From: Amycolatopsis sp. NBC_01488
Lineage (GTDB): Bacteria; Actinomycetota; Actinomycetes; Mycobacteriales; Pseudonocardiaceae
Length of the DNA stretch: 64,000 bases
Direction: 5' to 3'
NCBI RefSeq assembly: GCF_036227105.1
Contig: NZ_CP109434.1
Coordinates: 2,670,001 to 2,734,000, forward strand
In this document: positions 14,102-22,606 of the stretch, one piece after another
Layout of the letters: every line of letters begins with the position of its first letter
Numbering within the stretch: position 1 is the stretch's first letter
Position numbers and translations under genes: made by a program
The notes under the pieces: model-generated
What the model was told of the DNA's origin: nothing
The model's input: only the letters and a program-made list of their open reading frames with translations
Database searches by the model: none

Positions 14102-15247
14102 GTGAAGATCACCGGGGTTGAAACGTTTCTGGTCGCGCCGCGCTGGCTGTTCCTCAAGGTCAGCACGGACGAGGGCGTCAGCGGCTGGGGCGAGCCCGTG
14201 GTCGAGGGCCGCGCGGAGACCGTGCGCGCCGCCGTGCACGAGATGTCCGAGCTGCTGATCGGTCAGGACCCGCTGCGCATCGAGGACCACTGGCAGGTGC
14301 TGCGCCGCGGCGGGTTCTACCGCGGCGGCCCCGTGCTTTCGAGCGCGCTGGCCGGGTTCGACCACGCGCTGTGGGACATCGCCGGGAAGGTCCGCGACGC
14401 GCCGGTGCACGAGCTGCTCGGCGGCCCGGTGCGCGACCGCGTCCGGGTCTACAGCTGGGTAGGCGGCGATCGGCCGTCCGGCATCCGCGAGGCCGTGTCC
14501 GCGCAGGTCGAGGCGGGTTTCACGGCGGTGAAGATGAACGTCGCCGGCCCGTTGGCCGCGATCGCGTCGCCCGCCGAGGCGGCCGCCGCGGTGGCGCGTG
14601 CGTGGGAAGCGCGGGAGGTGCTCGGCCCGCACCGCGACCTCGCGATCGACTTCCACGGCCGCGTCTCGCCCGCGATGGCGCGGCGGCTCGTCAAGCTGCT
14701 GGAAGACGTCCAGCCGATGTTCGTCGAGGAACCCGTGCTGCCGGAGACGCAGGGTGAGGCGCTGCGCTCGATCGTCGAGGCGTCCACCGTGCCGGTCGCG
14801 GTCGGCGAGCGGCTCTATTCGCGCTGGGAGTTCAAGCCGGTGCTCGACGCGGGCGTCGCGGTGGTCCAGCCGGACCCGTCGCACGCCGGTGGCATCTCCG
14901 AGCTGCGGCGGATCGGCGCGCTGGCCGAGCTGTACGGCGCGTCGCTCGCGCCGCACTGCCCGCTCGGCCCGATCTCCCTGGCCGCGTCCCTGCAGGTGGC
15001 CTTCGCGACGCCGAACTTCCTGATCCAGGAACAGAGCGTCGGCATGCACTACCACGAGGGCCGCGAGCACGCGTACCTCACGGACCCGTCGGTCTTCGCC
15101 TTCCAGGACGGCTACGCGGCCCGCCCGCTCGGGCCCGGGCTCGGCATCGAGGTCGACGAAGCGGCGGTCCGGCGTGCCGACGAGGTCGGTCACACCTGGC
15201 GCTCGCCGGTGTGGCGCCACGACGACGGCGGTCTCGCCGAATGGTGA
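14102..15247 (+). CDS. dgoD: D-galactonate dehydratase
   Basis: 381 residues from a GTG with GAGGGG upstream. It belongs to the enolase-superfamily MR/MLE enzymes and closely resembles E. coli DgoD from memory over its whole length: MKITGVETFLVAPRWLFLKV, GGFYRGGPVLSSALAG, YSWVGGDRPSG. Active-site residues are present: Asp183 and its neighbouring His in AIDFHGR, the metal-binding Glu residues in FVEEPV and AVGERLYSR, the base His in APHCPLGP and Glu in IQEQSVG, ending WRHDDGGLAEW. It dehydrates D-galactonate to 2-dehydro-3-deoxygalactonate, which the kinase and aldolase at 9698-11226 would finish. The 3' end overlaps the next reading frame. Confidence 0.93.
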   Translation: MKITGVETFLVAPRWLFLKVSTDEGVSGWGEPVVEGRAETVRAAVHEMSELLIGQDPLRIEDHWQVLRRGGFYRGGPVLSSALAGFDHALWDIAGKVRDAPVHELLGGPVRDRVRVYSWVGGDRPSGIREAVSAQVEAGFTAVKMNVAGPLAAIASPAEAAAAVARAWEAREVLGPHRDLAIDFHGRVSPAMARRLVKLLEDVQPMFVEEPVLPETQGEALRSIVEASTVPVAVGERLYSRWEFKPVLDAGVAVVQPDPSHAGGISELRRIGALAELYGASLAPHCPLGPISLAASLQVAFATPNFLIQEQSVGMHYHEGREHAYLTDPSVFAFQDGYAARPLGPGLGIEVDEAAVRRADEVGHTWRSPVWRHDDGGLAEW

Positions 15248-15740
15248 CCTGGCTCGACCGCAGCTGCGGCTGTCCGCGGAGAACACCAGCTCACGGCCGG
15301 TGCGCTGGGCACTGTGGAACGTCACCCAGCTCCCCGGCGGCGGCTCGGTCGTCGCGGGCCTCCGGCGGCCCGACGTCGTCGCGCTGGTGGCCGGAACCGG
15401 CACGCTGGAGTACACAGTGGACGGTGATCGCCTGGTCGTCCCGCCGCAGGACGTCGTCGGCAAGCTCGGCGTGCCGGGGACTGCGGGCTGGGTGACGTAC
15501 GGGCCGCTGACCCTCGCGTTCGACGTCGACCCCGCGGGCGAGTACCCGGACGAGGGCTCGCCGCTGGAGATCTGGCTGGAGCACCCGCTGCCGGCACCAC
15601 TCGCGGAGCTGGGCGACCTGGACCCGCCGGCGCGGATCGTCGAGCTGGAGGTGCTCGGCCCGCTGACCGCGCTCGAGCCCGGTGCGTTCACGAACCTGAA
15701 CATCCGTGCCACGGTGGGGAATCTCTGCAAAGATGCCTGA
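15174..15740 (+). CDS. Truncated aldose-epimerase-fold (DUF4380-like) protein
   Basis: The convincing protein sequence begins only around 15243 (LRLSAENTSSRPVRWALWNV) and runs to the TGA at 15738-15740. It resembles the C-terminal half of DUF4380/galactose-mutarotase-like proteins (ENTSSRPVRWALWNVTQ, then GWVTYGPLTLAFDVDP and LEIWLEHPL). The N-terminal half expected of the family is absent. The only in-frame starts are GTG 15174, inside dgoD, and GTG 15300, inside the domain. The gene probably lost its 5' part at the junction with dgoD. Whether a protein is still made is unclear. The stop overlaps the ATG of the amidase gene (TGATG). Confidence 0.5.
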   Translation: MPTRSVTPGARRCGATTTAVSPNGDLARPQLRLSAENTSSRPVRWALWNVTQLPGGGSVVAGLRRPDVVALVAGTGTLEYTVDGDRLVVPPQDVVGKLGVPGTAGWVTYGPLTLAFDVDPAGEYPDEGSPLEIWLEHPLPAPLAELGDLDPPARIVELEVLGPLTALEPGAFTNLNIRATVGNLCKDA

Positions 15741-17077
15741 TGACCTCCACCGTCAGAAGCCTGGTCGCCGTCGCGTTCGCGCTGGTGATCCCGTTCGCGG
15801 TCCCCGTCACCGCGAGCGCGCAGGACACTCCGGCCCCGGAATGTCCTGCCGATCTCGACTGCCGGTTCGTGCCCGCGGCCTACGACTGGTCGAGCACGGA
15901 CCACAGCAACCCCAACAACTACGGCAACTACGACCCCGCGAACCGGCCGGACGACGGCCAGCAGATCAAGTACATCGTCATCCACGACACCGAGAGCCTG
16001 CCGAGCAGCACGGCCGGCCCGTACGACCAGGCCATCGCCACCTTCCAGAAGCCGTCCAGCGGTTCGAGCGCGCACTACGTGATCCGCTCGTCCGACGGCC
16101 AGGTGACGCAGATGGTGCCGACGAAGGACGTCGCCTGGCACGCGGGCAACTGGACGATGAACGAGCACTCGATCGGCATCGAGCACGAAGGCATCGCGAC
16201 GCAGGGCGGCACCTGGTACACCGAGCAGATGTACCGCGCGTCCGCGGAGCTCGTGAAGTACCTGGCGGCGAAGTACCACATCCCGCTGGACCGCCGGCAC
16301 ATCCTCGGCCACGAGGACATCTCCCGCGAGCGCACGACGAACTTCGCGGCCGCGCACTGGGATCCGGGCCCCTACTGGGACTGGAACCACTACATGGACC
16401 TGCTCGGCGCGCCGACCAAGGCGACCGGTCCCGCGGACAGCCAGGTCGTCACGATCCGCCCCGACTTCGCGACCAACCAGCCGGAGCTGACCGACTGCGC
16501 GAGCGCTCCCTGCACGACGCTGCCGGCGCACGGCGCGAACTTCGTCTACCTGCACACCGCGCCGGACGCGGCGTCCCCGCTGATCACCGACCGCGTCGTG
16601 CACCCGGACGGCACGGCCGGCACGACAGCGATCGACGACTGGAGCGACAAGGCGGTCGCGGGCCGGTCGTACGTGCTCGCCGGTGAGCAAGGCGACTGGA
16701 CGGCGATCTGGTACGGCGGGCAGCAGGCGTGGTTCGAGAACCCCGGCCACCGCGCGACCGTGCCGGCTCGCGCCCAGCGCGTGACCGCGGCCACTTCGGT
16801 GCCGCTGTACGGGCGCGCGTTCCCCGAGCAGTCCGAATACCCGGCCGAAATCCCGTTCGACCCGATCTGGACGGTCGGCGCCATCCCGTGGACGCTGCCC
16901 GCGGGCCAGAGCTACGTCGTGACCGGCGAGTTCCGGGCGGAGAACTACTACGCGCGCTTCGACCCGGCGGGCGTGCCGGCCAACCACACGCTGGTCACCG
17001 GCGCGGCGATGTACCTCCAGCTCTCCTACAACCACCGGGTGGTCTACGTGAAGGCGTCCGACGTGCAACCCTGCTGA
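15740..17077 (+). CDS. Secreted N-acetylmuramoyl-L-alanine amidase (Amidase_2/PGRP-like)
   Basis: 445 residues with a Sec signal peptide (LVAVAFALVIPFAVPVTASA, cleaved near residue 28). The Amidase_2 domain spans about residues 70-220: KYIVIHDTES supplies the first zinc His, SAHYVIRSSDGQVTQMV and AWHAGNWTMNEHSIGIEHEG follow, and ILGHEDISR and AAHWDPGPYWDW hold the remaining ligands. The C-terminal 200 residues look like SH3-like repeats (ANFVYLHTAPDAASPLI; TAATSVPLYGRAFPEQ) that may bind the wall. It should cleave the lactyl-L-alanine bond of peptidoglycan. The ATG overlaps the stop of the preceding truncated gene, but the function is unrelated to galactose use. Confidence 0.85.
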   Translation: MTSTVRSLVAVAFALVIPFAVPVTASAQDTPAPECPADLDCRFVPAAYDWSSTDHSNPNNYGNYDPANRPDDGQQIKYIVIHDTESLPSSTAGPYDQAIATFQKPSSGSSAHYVIRSSDGQVTQMVPTKDVAWHAGNWTMNEHSIGIEHEGIATQGGTWYTEQMYRASAELVKYLAAKYHIPLDRRHILGHEDISRERTTNFAAAHWDPGPYWDWNHYMDLLGAPTKATGPADSQVVTIRPDFATNQPELTDCASAPCTTLPAHGANFVYLHTAPDAASPLITDRVVHPDGTAGTTAIDDWSDKAVAGRSYVLAGEQGDWTAIWYGGQQAWFENPGHRATVPARAQRVTAATSVPLYGRAFPEQSEYPAEIPFDPIWTVGAIPWTLPAGQSYVVTGEFRAENYYARFDPAGVPANHTLVTGAAMYLQLSYNHRVVYVKASDVQPC

Positions 17078-17087
17078 CCTGCGCAGG

Positions 17088-17093
17088 TATCGT
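17088..17093 (+). promoter_or_regulatory. Probable leaderless -10 of purB
   Basis: TATCGT followed by six bases (GAGGGC) and the GTG at 17100. No ribosome binding site is seen. Confidence 0.4.
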
Positions 17094-17099
17094 GAGGGC

Positions 17100-18530
17100 G
17101 TGACGGACAAGCCCCGCATTCCGAACGTGCTCGCCGCCCGCTACGCCTCGGCGGAGCTGGTCTCGCTCTGGTCGCCGGAGCAGAAGGTCGTCCTGGAGCG
17201 GCAGCTCTGGATCGCCGTCCTCAAGGCGCAGAAGGACCTCGGCGTCGAGGTGCCCGACGGCGTCGTCGAGGACTACGAGCGAGTGCTGGACGACGTGCGG
17301 CTGGATTCGATCGCCGCCCGCGAGCGCGTCACCCGGCACGACGTCAAGGCGCGCATCGAGGAGTTCAGCGAGCTCGCCGGGCAGGAGCACATCCACAAGG
17401 GCATGACCTCGCGCGACCTCACCGAGAACGTCGAGCAGCTGCAGCTGCTCCGCTCGCTGGAGCTCGTGCGCACCCGCGTCGCCGCGGTACTGGCACGGCT
17501 GGCCGCCCTCGCCGTCGAGCACGCCGACACCGTCATGGCCGGGCGTTCGCACAACGTCGCCGCGCAGGCCACCACCCTCGGCAAGCGGTTCGCGACGGCG
17601 GCCGACGAGCTGCTCGTCGCCTTCGCCCGGCTCGACAACCTCATCGAGCGCTACCCGCTGCGCGGCATCAAGGGCCCGGTCGGCACCGCGCAGGACATGC
17701 TCGACCTGCTCGGCGACGAGTCCACTTTGGACCAGCTCGAGGACCGCGTGATGCAGCACCTCGGGTTCCGGGAGCGGTTCGTCAGCGTCGGCCAGGTCTA
17801 CCCGCGCTCGCTCGACTTCGACGTGCTGTCCACTGTGGTCCAGCTCGCCGCGGCGCCGTCCAGCCTGGCCAAGACGATCCGGCTGATGGCCGGCCACGAG
17901 CTGGTCACCGAGGGCTTCAAGCCCGGCCAGGTCGGCTCGTCCGCCATGCCGCACAAGATGAACACCCGCTCGTGCGAGCGCGTCAACGGCCTGGCCGTCG
18001 TGCTGCGCGGCTACCTGTCGATGATCGGCGAGCTGGCCGGCGACCAGTGGAACGAGGGCGACGTCTCGGACTCCGTCGTCCGCCGCGTCGCGCTGCCGGA
18101 CGCGTTCTTCGCGCTCGACGGCCTGCTGGAGACGTTCCTCACGGTCCTGGCCGAGTTCGGCGCCTTCCCGGCGGTGATCGAGCGTGAGCTTGATCGCTAC
18201 CTGCCGTTCCTCACCACGACGAAGGTGCTCATGGCGGCGGTCCGCGCGGGTGTCGGACGTGAGACGGCCCACGAAGCCATCAAGGAGAACGCCGTCGCCG
18301 TCGCGCTGGAGATGCGTGAGCGCGGTCTCGCCGAGAACGACCTGCTCGACCGGCTCGCCGCCGACGAGCGCATCCCCCTCGACCGTGGCGAGCTGGACAA
18401 GCTGCTCGCCGACCGGATTTCCTTCACCGGCACGGCCGGCCGTCAGGTGGAGCAGGTGGCCGAGCGCGTCTCGCGGGTCCTCGAGCGGTTCCCGGATGCT
18501 TCGGGCTACGCGCCCCAGCCGATCCTGTGA
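17100..18530 (+). CDS. purB: Adenylosuccinate lyase
   Basis: 476 residues, usual for the actinobacterial enzyme. The fumarase/aspartase signature GSSAMPHKMNTRSCE contains the catalytic Ser loop near residue 282. Other motifs: HIHKGMTSRDLTENVEQLQL, MAGRSHNVAAQATTLGKRF (general acid His), GPVGTAQDMLDLLGDE. It performs two steps of purine synthesis: SAICAR to AICAR plus fumarate, and adenylosuccinate to AMP. It is the first of seven pur genes on this strand. The gene contains a GTCCACTTTGGAC motif at 17720. Confidence 0.95.
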   Translation: MTDKPRIPNVLAARYASAELVSLWSPEQKVVLERQLWIAVLKAQKDLGVEVPDGVVEDYERVLDDVRLDSIAARERVTRHDVKARIEEFSELAGQEHIHKGMTSRDLTENVEQLQLLRSLELVRTRVAAVLARLAALAVEHADTVMAGRSHNVAAQATTLGKRFATAADELLVAFARLDNLIERYPLRGIKGPVGTAQDMLDLLGDESTLDQLEDRVMQHLGFRERFVSVGQVYPRSLDFDVLSTVVQLAAAPSSLAKTIRLMAGHELVTEGFKPGQVGSSAMPHKMNTRSCERVNGLAVVLRGYLSMIGELAGDQWNEGDVSDSVVRRVALPDAFFALDGLLETFLTVLAEFGAFPAVIERELDRYLPFLTTTKVLMAAVRAGVGRETAHEAIKENAVAVALEMRERGLAENDLLDRLAADERIPLDRGELDKLLADRISFTGTAGRQVEQVAERVSRVLERFPDASGYAPQPIL

Positions 18531-18644
18531 GCTGACGCACTCGTCCACGGACTGGAACGAATCCACTCGAACGGGCGAAATCCCTAGTCTCGATCGCTGA
18601 CCACGGAGCGCTGCGAAGCGCTAGTCCTCACCATGGAAGAAGCG

Positions 18645-19463
18645 ATGAGATCCACGCTGTCCACAATCGCCGCCGTCCTCACCGCGGGCGCGCTGACGCT
18701 GACCCTGGCCGCCTGCGGTGGTTCCGACGCGGGGTCGACCACCCTGCGCGTCGGGACCCTCAGCGACGCCCCGCCCTCGATCTACCTGGAGAACGGCCGC
18801 TTCACCGGCTACGACAACGAGCTGCTGCGCGACATCGCCCAGCGTGAGGGCTTCCAGGTCGAGTTCGTCGGCACCGAGTTCTCGAGCCTGCTGGCCGGCG
18901 TCGCGACCGGCAAGTTCGACATCGGCAGCTCGACGATCTCCAGTACCGAGGCGCGCAAGAAGACCGTCTCGTTCTCCAACGGCTACAACACCGGCTTCAC
19001 CACGATCGTGACCGCGAAGGGCGCGAACCTCAAGGCCCCGGCGGCGTTCGCGGGCAAGCGGCTCGGCGTCGTCCAGGGTTCGGTGCAGGACGAGTTCGCG
19101 GGCAAGACCGCCGGCGCGCAGGTCGTCCGCTTCCCGGACTACAACGCCGGCTTCGCGCAGCTGAAGAACGGCACGCTCGACGGCTGGGTCGTGCCGCAGG
19201 ACATCGGCCAGAAGTACCTGGACCAGAACCCCACGGTCCCGCTGGAGCTCGGCTACACCGTCGAGGACAAGGACACGCCGTCGGCCTTCGCCGTCGCGAA
19301 GACCAACCCCGACCTGCTGAAGAAGCTGAACGACGGCCTCGCCAAGGCGATCGCGGACGGCTCGGTCGCCCGCATCTACGGCCAGTTCTACAAGACGACG
19401 CCGTTGGCGAAGGAACTCCAGCAGGGTGGGCCCGGCCTGCCCGTCAAGAACGTGGCTGCGTGA
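18645..19463 (+). CDS. Amino-acid-type ABC transporter substrate-binding lipoprotein 1
   Basis: 272 residues from ATG 18645, chosen over ATG 18633 because GGAAGAAG is just upstream of it. Lipoprotein signal: basic start, hydrophobic TIAAVLTAGALTLTLAACGG with lipobox LAAC. The mature domain is a family-3 (polar amino acid, HisJ/GlnH-like) binding protein: TLRVGTLSDAPPSIYLENGR, GYDNELLRDIAQREGF, FDIGSSTISSTEARKKTVSF, WVVPQDIGQKYL. It is the first of three adjacent paralogues before one permease and one ATPase, and the most divergent of the three. The ligand is unknown; amino acid or another small polar solute is likely. Confidence 0.88.
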   Translation: MRSTLSTIAAVLTAGALTLTLAACGGSDAGSTTLRVGTLSDAPPSIYLENGRFTGYDNELLRDIAQREGFQVEFVGTEFSSLLAGVATGKFDIGSSTISSTEARKKTVSFSNGYNTGFTTIVTAKGANLKAPAAFAGKRLGVVQGSVQDEFAGKTAGAQVVRFPDYNAGFAQLKNGTLDGWVVPQDIGQKYLDQNPTVPLELGYTVEDKDTPSAFAVAKTNPDLLKKLNDGLAKAIADGSVARIYGQFYKTTPLAKELQQGGPGLPVKNVAA

Positions 19464-19464
19464 C

Positions 19465-20232
19465 ATGAAGAAGCTGATCGTCACCGTGCTGGCCGCCGCC
19501 CTGACACTCACCGCGTGCGGCGGAGGCTCCGACAGTGCTTCCTCGACGCTGCGCGTCGGCACCCTCAGCGACGCGCCGCCGAACGTCTTCCTCAAGGACG
19601 GCGACTACACCGGCTTCGACAACGAGCTGCTGAAGGCCATCGCGGCCAAGCAGAACCTGAAGCTGGAGTTCGCCGCGACCGACTTCTCCGCGTTGCTCGG
19701 CCAGGTCGCCTCGGGCCGCTACGACATCGCCAGCTCGGCGATCGCGCAAACCGACGAGCGCAAGAAGACGGTCGACTTCTCGGCGGCGTACGACTTCGAA
19801 ACCATGAGCATCCAGGCCAAGCAGGGCACGCCCGTCACCGACGAGCGAGGCCTGGCGGGCAAGCGCGTCGCCGTCATCCAGGCGACCGTCGGCGACCACT
19901 GGCTGACCGGAACGGTGCCCACCGCCCAGGCCGTGCGGTTCCCGGACTACGCCGCCGCGCTGACCGCGTTGAAGAGCGGCGCCGTCGACGCGTACATCCT
20001 GGACCAGAGCATCGCCGAGAAGAACGTCACCGACGACCCGGACGCCAAGCTCGTCGTCGTGAAGAGCTTCGTCACCGACGTGCCGCACGGCTTCGCGGTG
20101 AAGAAAGGCAACGCCGAGCTGCTCGGCAAGATCAACGACGGGCTCGAGCAGGTGATCTCCGACGGGACCTGGCTTAAGCTGCACCAGCAGTTCCTGCCGA
20201 CCGCTCCGGTGCCGGCCGGGTTCCAGGGTTAG
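19465..20232 (+). CDS. Amino-acid-type ABC transporter substrate-binding lipoprotein 2
   Basis: 255 residues; ATG is one base after the TGA of paralogue 1. Lipobox LTAC follows KLIVTVLAAALT. The domain begins TLRVGTLSDAPPNVFLKDGD and continues GFDNELLKAIAAKQNLKLEF and YDIASSAIAQTDERKKTVDF. It shares long stretches with paralogue 3 (LLKAIAAK, KLEFAAT, FSALLGQVA), so these two probably arose from a recent duplication. Ligand-contacting segments differ (YDFETMSIQ here, YNYQSLGIE in paralogue 3), hinting at different ligands for one transporter. Confidence 0.88.
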   Translation: MKKLIVTVLAAALTLTACGGGSDSASSTLRVGTLSDAPPNVFLKDGDYTGFDNELLKAIAAKQNLKLEFAATDFSALLGQVASGRYDIASSAIAQTDERKKTVDFSAAYDFETMSIQAKQGTPVTDERGLAGKRVAVIQATVGDHWLTGTVPTAQAVRFPDYAAALTALKSGAVDAYILDQSIAEKNVTDDPDAKLVVVKSFVTDVPHGFAVKKGNAELLGKINDGLEQVISDGTWLKLHQQFLPTAPVPAGFQG

Positions 20233-20239
20233 GAGAAGC

Positions 20240-21016
20240 ATGAAGAAGACACTGGTCACGGCGCTCACCGCGACGTTGCTGGCCGCGCTCACGGCGTGCG
20301 GTGGCTCGGACAGCGGGTCGGGCACCCTGCGCGTCGGCACGCTGAGCGACTCGAAGCCGAACGCCTACCAGGAGAACGGCAACTACACCGGGTTCGACAA
20401 CGAGCTGCTGAAGGCCATCGCGGCCAAGGAAGGCCTGAAGCTGGAGTTCGCAGCGACGGAGTTCTCGGCGTTGCTCGGCCAGGTCGCGAACGGCACGTTC
20501 GACATCGGCAGCTCGGCGATCTCCCAGACCGAGGCCCGCAAGAAGACCGTCGACTTCTCCGCGCCGTACAACTACCAGTCGCTCGGCATCGAGGCCAAGG
20601 AGACGGCCGGCATCACCGACGAGAACTCCTTGGCGGGCAAGCGGATCGGCGTCGTCCAGGGCACCGTGTCCGACACCTGGCTCGGCTCGAACGCGCCGAC
20701 CGCGCAGGCCGTCCGCTTCCCCAATGACGCGGCCGCCCTCAACGCCCTCAAGACCGGCGCGATCGACGGCGCGGTGTTCGACCAGGCCACCGCCGAGGAC
20801 TACGCGAAGAACAACGCCGACGCGAAGCTCAAGGTGACCAAGGCGATCACCACGACCATCCCGCACGGGTTCGCGTTCAAGAAGGGCAACACGGACCTGA
20901 TCAACAAGATCAACGACGGCCTCAAGAAGGTCATCGCGGACGGCACGTGGGTCAAGGTGCACGACCAGTTCGAGCCCACCGCGCCGGTGCCGGCGGAGTT
21001 CAAGGCGGGGCAGTAG
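20240..21016 (+). CDS. Amino-acid-type ABC transporter substrate-binding lipoprotein 3
   Basis: 258 residues with AGGAGAAGC directly before the ATG. Lipobox LTAC after TALTATLLAA. Family-3 binding fold: TLRVGTLSDSKPNAYQENGN, GFDNELLKAIAAKEGLKLEF, FDIGSSAISQTEARKKTVDF, GIDGAVFDQATAEDYAKNNA. It ends with TAPVPAEFKAGQ, paralleled by TAPVPAGFQG in paralogue 2. The permease gene begins 61 bp downstream. The three binding proteins together outnumber the membrane components three to one. Confidence 0.88.
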   Translation: MKKTLVTALTATLLAALTACGGSDSGSGTLRVGTLSDSKPNAYQENGNYTGFDNELLKAIAAKEGLKLEFAATEFSALLGQVANGTFDIGSSAISQTEARKKTVDFSAPYNYQSLGIEAKETAGITDENSLAGKRIGVVQGTVSDTWLGSNAPTAQAVRFPNDAAALNALKTGAIDGAVFDQATAEDYAKNNADAKLKVTKAITTTIPHGFAFKKGNTDLINKINDGLKKVIADGTWVKVHDQFEPTAPVPAEFKAGQ

Positions 21017-21077
21017 TCCACTGTGAACGAATCAGTAGCGCCAAGCGCTTCCGTTGCGGGTGGGGGGTGGGTGACGG

Positions 21078-21839
21078 GTGGGTGACTTCGTCAACACGTT
21101 CCTCGACTGGGACTACATCTCGCAGGTCCTGCCGGACCTGCTGAAGACCGGATTGCTGAACACGCTCATCCTGTCGGTGTCGTCGGCGCTGATCGGCACC
21201 GTGCTGGGCATGCTGCTGGCTGTGCTGGGCCTGTCCACGAAGTGGTGGCTGCGTTGGCCCGCGCGGGTCTACACCGACATCTTCCGTGGCCTGCCGGCCA
21301 TCCTGACGATCCTCCTGATCGGCCAGGGCCTCGGCACGCTCGCGCGGGACGTCGTCGGCACGAACCCGTACCCGATGGGCATCCTGGCGCTGTCCCTGAT
21401 CGCCGCGGCCTACATCGGCGAGATCTTCCGGGCCGGTATCCAGAGTGTCGACAAGGGACAGCTCGAGGCCAGCCGCGCGCTCGGGATGAGCTACACGAAG
21501 TCGATGCTGCTGGTGATCATCCCGCAGGGCGTCCGGCGAGTGCTGCCCGCGCTGGTGAACCAGTTCATCGCGCTGGTCAAGGACTCCAGCCTCGTGTACG
21601 TGCTCGGCCTGCTGTCCGGGCAGCGCGAGCTGTTCCGGATCGGCCAGGACCTCGCGGCCAACACCGGCAACCTGTCGCCGCTGGTCGCCGCCGGAGTGTT
21701 CTTCCTGGTGATCACGGTGCCGCTGACGCATCTGGTCAACTACATCGACAAGAAACTCCGGACCGGCCGCAAGGTGCGCGCCGACGAGCCCGACGACGGT
21801 GAGCTGGACCTGGTGTCCAGTGGAAAGGTGCGCTCGTGA
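21078..21839 (+). CDS. Amino-acid ABC transporter permease (HisM/GlnP type)
   Basis: 253 residues from GTG 21078 behind a G-rich leader. About five membrane segments (LLKTGLLNTLILSVSSALIG; GVFFLVITVPLTHLVNYI). The EAA-like loop is QLEASRALGMSYTKSMLLVI followed by PQGVRRVLPALVNQF, the HisM-family signature. A single permease gene is present, so the channel is probably a homodimer. The C-terminus is hydrophilic and acidic (RADEPDDGELDLVS). Its stop overlaps the ATPase GTG (GTGA). Confidence 0.9.
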   Translation: MGDFVNTFLDWDYISQVLPDLLKTGLLNTLILSVSSALIGTVLGMLLAVLGLSTKWWLRWPARVYTDIFRGLPAILTILLIGQGLGTLARDVVGTNPYPMGILALSLIAAAYIGEIFRAGIQSVDKGQLEASRALGMSYTKSMLLVIIPQGVRRVLPALVNQFIALVKDSSLVYVLGLLSGQRELFRIGQDLAANTGNLSPLVAAGVFFLVITVPLTHLVNYIDKKLRTGRKVRADEPDDGELDLVSSGKVRS

Positions 21840-22576
21840 CCACGGCGGTGCGCTCGTCCAGCGTGGAACTGCGCGACATCCACGTCAGCTTCGGCACGCT
21901 GGAGGTCCTCCGCGGGGTGGATCTCCACGTCGAGAGCGGCACGACGACGTGCGTGATCGGGCCGTCCGGCTCCGGCAAGTCGACGTTGCTGAGGTGCGTG
22001 AACCGCCTGCAGGAGCCCGATTCCGGCGACCTGCTGCTCGACGGCGAGTCCGTGATCAAGGCGGACCCGGACGCCCTGCGCCAGCGCGTCGGCATGGTGT
22101 TCCAGCACTTCAACCTCTTCGGCCACCGGAGCGTGCTGGACAACATCGTGCTGCCGCTGCGCAGCGTGAAGAAGCTGAGCAAGGAGGAGGCGGCGGCGAT
22201 CGCCCGCGCCCGCCTGGCAGACGTCGGCCTCGCGGAGAAGGCCCCGTACCGCCCGAGCGCCCTCTCGGGCGGCCAGCAACAGCGCGTCGCGATCGCCAGG
22301 GCGCTGGCCATGGAGCCCGAGGTGATGCTCTTCGACGAGGCCACCAGCGCACTCGACCCGGAGCTGGTCAAGGGCGTGCTGGACCTCATGGCCGGCTTGG
22401 CTTCGCGCGGGTTGACCTTGATCGTGGTGACGCACGAGATGGGCTTCGCGCGCAGCGTGGCGGACGAGGTCGCGTTCATGGACGCGGGCCGCATCGTGGA
22501 GCAAGGGCCGCCGGCCCAGCTCTTCGACGCACCACAAAGCCCGCGCCTGCAGCGATTCCTGTCCCAGGTGCTCTAG
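21836..22576 (+). CDS. Amino-acid ABC transporter ATP-binding protein (GlnQ/HisP type)
   Basis: 246 residues. Walker A GPSGSGKST, Q-loop region MVFQHFNLFGHRSVLDN, signature LSGGQQQRVAIARAL, Walker B VMLFDEATSALDPE and the His switch VVTHEMGFA are all intact. Translationally coupled to the permease by a 4-bp overlap. It energises uptake for the operon with three alternative binding proteins. It is the last gene; a short tandem repeat follows in the intergenic region. Confidence 0.93.
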   Translation: MTTAVRSSSVELRDIHVSFGTLEVLRGVDLHVESGTTTCVIGPSGSGKSTLLRCVNRLQEPDSGDLLLDGESVIKADPDALRQRVGMVFQHFNLFGHRSVLDNIVLPLRSVKKLSKEEAAAIARARLADVGLAEKAPYRPSALSGGQQQRVAIARALAMEPEVMLFDEATSALDPELVKGVLDLMAGLASRGLTLIVVTHEMGFARSVADEVAFMDAGRIVEQGPPAQLFDAPQSPRLQRFLSQVL

Positions 22577-22606
22577 CGGACCCGCTCGACGGAGACGGTG
22601 CCGTAT

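Noticed and set aside
13268..17119. A continuous minus-strand open frame of about 1280 codons opposite GH27, SDR, dgoD and the amidase
   Set aside because: Its translation is Arg/Gly/Val/His-rich without any domain, and it mirrors well-supported genes on the plus strand. Long empty antisense frames are expected at this GC content.
18531..18644. Possible riboswitch or attenuator before the triple binding-protein operon
   Set aside because: Only short AGCGCT repeats and a weak TAGTCT are present in 114 bp; no known riboswitch core could be recognised.
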